From NCBI RefSeq assembly GCF_963674565.1, contig NZ_OY771430.1:1674001-1738000 (forward strand): a stretch of DNA of 64,000 nucleotides, read 5' to 3'. The DNA comes from an uncultured Carboxylicivirga sp. (GTDB lineage: Bacteria; Bacteroidota; Bacteroidia; Bacteroidales; Marinilabiliaceae). The translations under genes and the position numbers were made by a program. The notes under the pieces are model-generated. The model worked only from the letters and a program-made list of their open reading frames with translations. It had not been told where the DNA came from and made no database searches. This document shows positions 60,566-64,000 of the stretch, piece after piece (position 1 is the stretch's first letter; every line of letters starts with the position of its first letter).

Positions 60566-61319
60566 TTCGCTTTAAAATACCAGCTGTCAATAATTCATAA
60601 ATCTGAGACAACTCATCATTCGAAGCCAGAATATCTTTATGCTTCTGAATCGTCTGTTGATCATCACGCGAAGCAGGGCCCGTTTGTGTCTCAGATGGTT
60701 TCATTTTCTGAACTTTACTGGCAGTTTCAGAAATTAGCGGTTGTAACAAACTAAATGGTAAACCACCATCTGTCAGTACTTCATCAGCCACACGATACAT
60801 CAGATTAACAAAGTTACAGGAATAAACAGCAGCAATATGCAGCTTAAGCCTTTGTTGCGAATCAGCTTTTAGAACAGTTTTACTCAATGTATGTCCTAAA
60901 TTGAGCAATATCTCCGTATTTTTTTCAGTATTACTCTCAACCAAAACAGGCACATTACCAAAGTTCACTTTACTTGCTTTGGTAAATGTTTGAAAAGGAT
61001 AGAATACTCCATGATTCTCGAATCTGCTTAGTAATTCAAGTCCCACACTACCGGCAGTATGTACTACCAAACCTTTTACAATTGGCATCTTATCTACTAC
61101 CTCAGCCTGTGCATCATCTTTAACCGAAATAATATACACATCGGCAGTTGCATCAATCTTATTTAAATCAGTTATCCCTGTTGACTCAATGCTGGCCGAT
61201 AAATTAATTGCATTTTCTTTGCTTCTGCTATATACCTGACTAATCTTATGTCCGGCTTCAAACAAAGCATTACCCATATGGGTTGCAACATTACCTGAAC
61301 CAATCAATACAATTCGCAT
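60558..61319 (-). CDS. DUF2520/Rossmann-like dehydrogenase-type protein
   Basis: 253 residues. The N-terminal Rossmann motif IVLIGSGNVATHMGNAL is followed by TADVYIISVKDDAQAEVV and VVHTAGSVGLELLSRF, then a 6-phosphogluconate/ketopantoate-reductase-like helical domain (KLHIAAVYSCNFVNLMYRVA) that defines DUF2520. It is a probable NAD(P)-binding protein of unknown substrate, common next to the KDO or shikimate genes in other Bacteroidota, but here alone. Confidence 0.85.
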   Translation of the reverse strand: MRIVLIGSGNVATHMGNALFEAGHKISQVYSRSKENAINLSASIESTGITDLNKIDATADVYIISVKDDAQAEVVDKMPIVKGLVVHTAGSVGLELLSRFENHGVFYPFQTFTKASKVNFGNVPVLVESNTEKNTEILLNLGHTLSKTVLKADSQQRLKLHIAAVYSCNFVNLMYRVADEVLTDGGLPFSLLQPLISETASKVQKMKPSETQTGPASRDDQQTIQKHKDILASNDELSQIYELLTAGILKRIK

Positions 61320-61412
61320 AACTTATATTTTTACGATGCGAAGATATAAATGAAAAACGAATGATCAGAGTTGCAATTTTCAATTGTTTTTTATCAATAG
61401 ATAATCTGATTG

Positions 61413-62762
61413 TTAGAGTTGATATTTTCGTAATCGACGATACAACGAAGCCCTTGTCAAACCTAAAACATCAGCTGTATGTGTTAAATTTCCTGATTTT
61501 AATCGCAGAACTTTATTAATAACCTCCCGCTCTACATCTTCAAGATTATAACTGCTAAAGCTTATCTCATCATCATCATTTATATGAGCACGCTGACAAA
61601 GCTCTTCTTTTGTTAATCTGTCACCTTCGGCCAGAATAACCGATTTTTCAATAACGTGTTGTAATTCTCTTACATTACCTGGCCAATCGTAATTCTGCAT
61701 GCAGGTAATGGCTGATTTTTCAATTTTAAGTAATGGTTTGCGATAAAGTGCACAATACATCGATAAAAAGTATGAGACCAGAACAGGTATATCTTCCTGC
61801 CTTTCCCGTAAAGGTGGTAATTCTATCTCAACGGTGTTTAAGCGATACAACAAATCGGCTCTGAATTCGCAGGCATCAACCATTTTGTGTAATGATTTAT
61901 TGGTTGCTGATACTAATCTGATATCTATAGGTTTTGATGTATTGTCACCAATTCTTGTCACTTCTCTTTTTTCAAGAACAGTTAATAACTTAGCCTGAAC
62001 AGCAATATCAAGATTTCCAATTTCATCCAGAAAGATGGTACCTCCATCAGCCATCTCAAATCTTCCTTCCTTATCATTTCGGGCATCAGTATAAGATCCT
62101 TTTTTATGACCAAACAACTCATTTTCAATCAACGATTCATTAAAAGCACCCATATCAACCGACATGAATATTTTATCATTACGTTTTGATTTTTGATGAA
62201 TTGAATTCGCAACTAATTCCTTACCTGTTCCATTCTCACCTAAAATAAGCACATTCGCTTCCGAAGGAGCAACTTTATCAATGGTTCTAACAACCTCACG
62301 CATTTTTTCAGAATGATAAATAAACTCCCTTTTGGGAGGTATGAATATATGATGACTTAGTTCTTTTCCTTTATTCGAAGTTTCGTCTACAAATGAAAGA
62401 ACCCTGTTGATTAGCTCTTTGTGTTCAAAACGGTTACTTATTACATCTGCAGCACCTTCCTTCATTACTTTAACAGCCGAACTTAAGTCATTAGGAGAGA
62501 CTAGAAACACCACTTTAGCGTCAGGATTAATCTTTAAAAGATAGTGTAACACCCTGACACCCGATTCTATGTCAATGCAATCACCATTACACGAAAAAGG
62601 TAGAACAACCACATCAACTATATTAGCATGCACTATCTTTGGAATCTGGCATGGTGTTTTAGCAGTAATAACCTTTTTCACATAATCTTTCAACATTCCT
62701 TCAATCCATTGAAGAACGTTTTTATCCTTCTCTACAACCAATACATTTCCCGATTTTCCCAT
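61413..62762 (-). CDS. Sigma-54-dependent transcriptional activator with degenerate receiver domain
   Basis: 449 residues from the ATG at 62762; the GTG at 62771 is less likely. Residues ~1-125 resemble a response-regulator receiver, but the phosphoacceptor Asp position reads VVVLPF (Pro55) and the conserved Lys position reads Arg111 (SNRF). The AAA+ domain is intact: Walker A GENGTGKE (175-182), Walker B GTIFLDE, and the sigma-54 contact loop GSYTDA (222-227), a Bacteroidota variant of GAFTGA. A Fis-type helix-turn-helix ends the protein (LTHTADVLGLTRASLYRRL). It probably responds to something other than phosphorylation. No histidine kinase is adjacent. Confidence 0.93.
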   Translation of the reverse strand: MGKSGNVLVVEKDKNVLQWIEGMLKDYVKKVITAKTPCQIPKIVHANIVDVVVLPFSCNGDCIDIESGVRVLHYLLKINPDAKVVFLVSPNDLSSAVKVMKEGAADVISNRFEHKELINRVLSFVDETSNKGKELSHHIFIPPKREFIYHSEKMREVVRTIDKVAPSEANVLILGENGTGKELVANSIHQKSKRNDKIFMSVDMGAFNESLIENELFGHKKGSYTDARNDKEGRFEMADGGTIFLDEIGNLDIAVQAKLLTVLEKREVTRIGDNTSKPIDIRLVSATNKSLHKMVDACEFRADLLYRLNTVEIELPPLRERQEDIPVLVSYFLSMYCALYRKPLLKIEKSAITCMQNYDWPGNVRELQHVIEKSVILAEGDRLTKEELCQRAHINDDDEISFSSYNLEDVEREVINKVLRLKSGNLTHTADVLGLTRASLYRRLRKYQL

Positions 62763-62938
62763 AATTTCCACTCATTGCACGCAATTTAATACCCAAGGGT
62801 CTTAATTAGCAAGTGGTTTTTTCTGATATAAATTAAAGAGAATGGCTAAATGCTAGTTACTAACACTTTAAAAATTCAGGAATTACTAAACTTATAAGTT
62901 GAATTAACATAAAGGAAAAAATCCTGTTTAAAATAACA

Positions 62939-64000
62939 TTACTCCTGATTCTCTTTTTCCTCGGTAATCATTGAATCGGTATCCCAGGCACAATCCATTT
63001 CGCTATAAGGGTGCTTTTGTTGAAGTAGAAGAATATTTTCGATATGCTCCGAGAATTTACGGGTTTCCATTATAAAATGAGGATCATTCATACCATATCG
63101 TTGACGAAGGTTATCCATAAATTTTCGGTCGAGATGCCTGAATGTTGTGGCAGCCCTGTGAACTCTGTAATTACTCAAACCTAAACAACGTAAAGCATCT
63201 GCACCTAAGGCAACAGCTGAATCAAATGTTTCCTGCCTGAAAGATTCAATTTTTTTATTGGCCAACTCAAGACCATGAGCCACATCAACAGCTCGAACAA
63301 CCAACTTTAAATGAGGAAAATGCTTTGCCGCCACATCAATCAGTTTATCTATCTGCTGTCTGTCTCCCATTACAATAACCAATACCTTTGCCTTAAGTGC
63401 TCCGGCAGCTTTTAACATATCTGCTTGCGTGATATCGCCATAATAGATTTTGTAACCGAATTTTTTTAAATATTCAATATTATGAGGATTGATGTCGATA
63501 ATTGTTGTATTAATTCCATTGGCATTTAAAAATCGTCCCAATACCATTCCAAATCTTCCAAATCCTGCCATAATCACCGGATTACCTTCATCTATAATAG
63601 AATCCTGTTGTAATTCCTTCGCTTCTTTATGAGAGATTCGTGGTAATATGATTCGCTCATTCACAATAAACAATAGTGGAGTAATTAGCATAGAAAGTGC
63701 TATTACAATCAATAAAACACCAGATGTAAATTCATCGTAAATGGCGTTTTGTGAAGCAAAAGCGACTAATACAAATCCAAATTCTCCGGCTTGTGACAAA
63801 CTAAAAGTGAACAATAGATTTTGAGAAGTATTGAGTTTAAAAATTCGCCCAAGAACAAATAAAACAAGAAACTTAATAAAAATAAGCAACACGAGTAATC
63901 CAAGTATTAAGCCGAAATGATCTAACAACAAGTTAAAGTTGATACTCGCACCTACAGATATAAAAAATAAGCCCAACAATAAGCCTTTTGATGGCTCAAG
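62939..64000 (-). CDS. CPA2-type cation:proton antiporter / KefC-like, 5' end outside window
   Basis: The C-terminal 353 codons are visible; the frame is open through the window edge (LEPSKGLLLGLFFISVGA at its start), so the gene continues beyond 64000. The remaining transmembrane segments (FISVGASINF, LGLLVLLIFIKFLVLFVLG, FGFVLVAFAS and others) are followed by a TrkA-N Rossmann domain (PVIMAGFGRFGMVLGRFL, TTIIDINPHNIEYL, YYGDITQADMLKAA) that binds NAD or glutathione-type ligands in Kef proteins. It is a potassium/proton or sodium/proton exchanger of the inner membrane. It cannot be called more exactly without its N-terminus. Confidence 0.92.
   Translation of the reverse strand, partial: LEPSKGLLLGLFFISVGASINFNLLLDHFGLILGLLVLLIFIKFLVLFVLGRIFKLNTSQNLLFTFSLSQAGEFGFVLVAFASQNAIYDEFTSGVLLIVIALSMLITPLLFIVNERIILPRISHKEAKELQQDSIIDEGNPVIMAGFGRFGMVLGRFLNANGINTTIIDINPHNIEYLKKFGYKIYYGDITQADMLKAAGALKAKVLVIVMGDRQQIDKLIDVAAKHFPHLKLVVRAVDVAHGLELANKKIESFRQETFDSAVALGADALRCLGLSNYRVHRAATTFRHLDRKFMDNLRQRYGMNDPHFIMETRKFSEHIENILLLQQKHPYSEMDCAWDTDSMITEEKENQE

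Noticed and set aside
1..64000. tRNA, rRNA or riboswitch
   Set aside because: Reading the gaps of more than 100 bp by eye I saw no cloverleaf, rRNA-like segment or known riboswitch core. A covariance-model scan would be the decisive test.

Overview
The window is low-GC DNA from a member of the Bacteroidota. The signs are a secreted protein with SprB-type repeats and a type IX secretion (T9SS) C-terminal sorting domain, many upstream boxes of the Bacteroidota -7 form TAnnTTTG with few strong Shine-Dalgarno sites, a menaquinone menF-menD-menB operon, and a cysteate-synthase homologue of the kind linked to sulfonolipids. A marine Marinilabiliales/Bacteroidales-like host is plausible, but this is inference. 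I saw no rRNA, tRNA, CRISPR array, prophage or reverse transcriptase.

Region 1 (1-23754) is an exopolysaccharide or O-antigen locus. A plus-strand arm (1-12142) carries a sugar-nucleotide epimerase tail, a Gfo/Idh/MocA oxidoreductase, UDP-GlcNAc 2-epimerase (wecB), UDP-ManNAc dehydrogenase (wecC), four glycosyltransferases, a Wzy-like polymerase and two four-helix-bundle proteins of the 23S-rRNA-insertion/Avd family. A converging minus-strand arm (12856-19796) carries two glycosyltransferases, a REP-associated tyrosine transposase (RAYT), a nucleotidyltransferase-fold protein, an unknown protein and the lipid-carrier initiating transferase wecA. Export genes wza-like and wzc follow (20551-23754). 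The inferred scheme is: WecA starts a repeat unit on undecaprenyl phosphate, WecB/WecC supply UDP-ManNAcA, the glycosyltransferases extend, the Wzy-like protein polymerises, and Wza/Wzc export. No flippase (Wzx) is in view.

The most unusual signal is repeat invasion of this locus. Y-rich low-complexity repeats that fill the spacers also occur in frame inside five glycosyltransferase genes, sometimes with a palindromic CCCGAT..ATCGGG core. The RAYT gene has at least three REP-like hairpins in frame inside its own coding sequence and a fourth just after its stop codon. A degenerate array of about eleven 20-21 bp units lies at 12382-12606, and a duplicated 92-bp hairpin element separates wzc from menB.

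Region 2 (24138-64000) is mostly chromosomal housekeeping and accessory metabolism: menB-menD-menF; a T9SS-sorted SprB-repeat protein; an S9 peptidase; creatininase-family, EEP-family and nucleoid-associated proteins; a GH13 amylase; an HEXXH/beta-propeller/outer-membrane protein; a metallophosphoesterase; a patatin; a GH31 enzyme; a hemolysin-III protein; a PAP2-acyltransferase-SRAP operon; CvfB; a GNAT enzyme; PhnA; cysteate synthase; an acyl-CoA dehydrogenase with EtfA/EtfB; MsrB; a TerB-like protein; a LutA-like protein; a GNAT enzyme; a DUF2520-type protein; a sigma-54 activator with a degenerate receiver; and the 3' part of a CPA2/KefC-type antiporter cut by the window edge.
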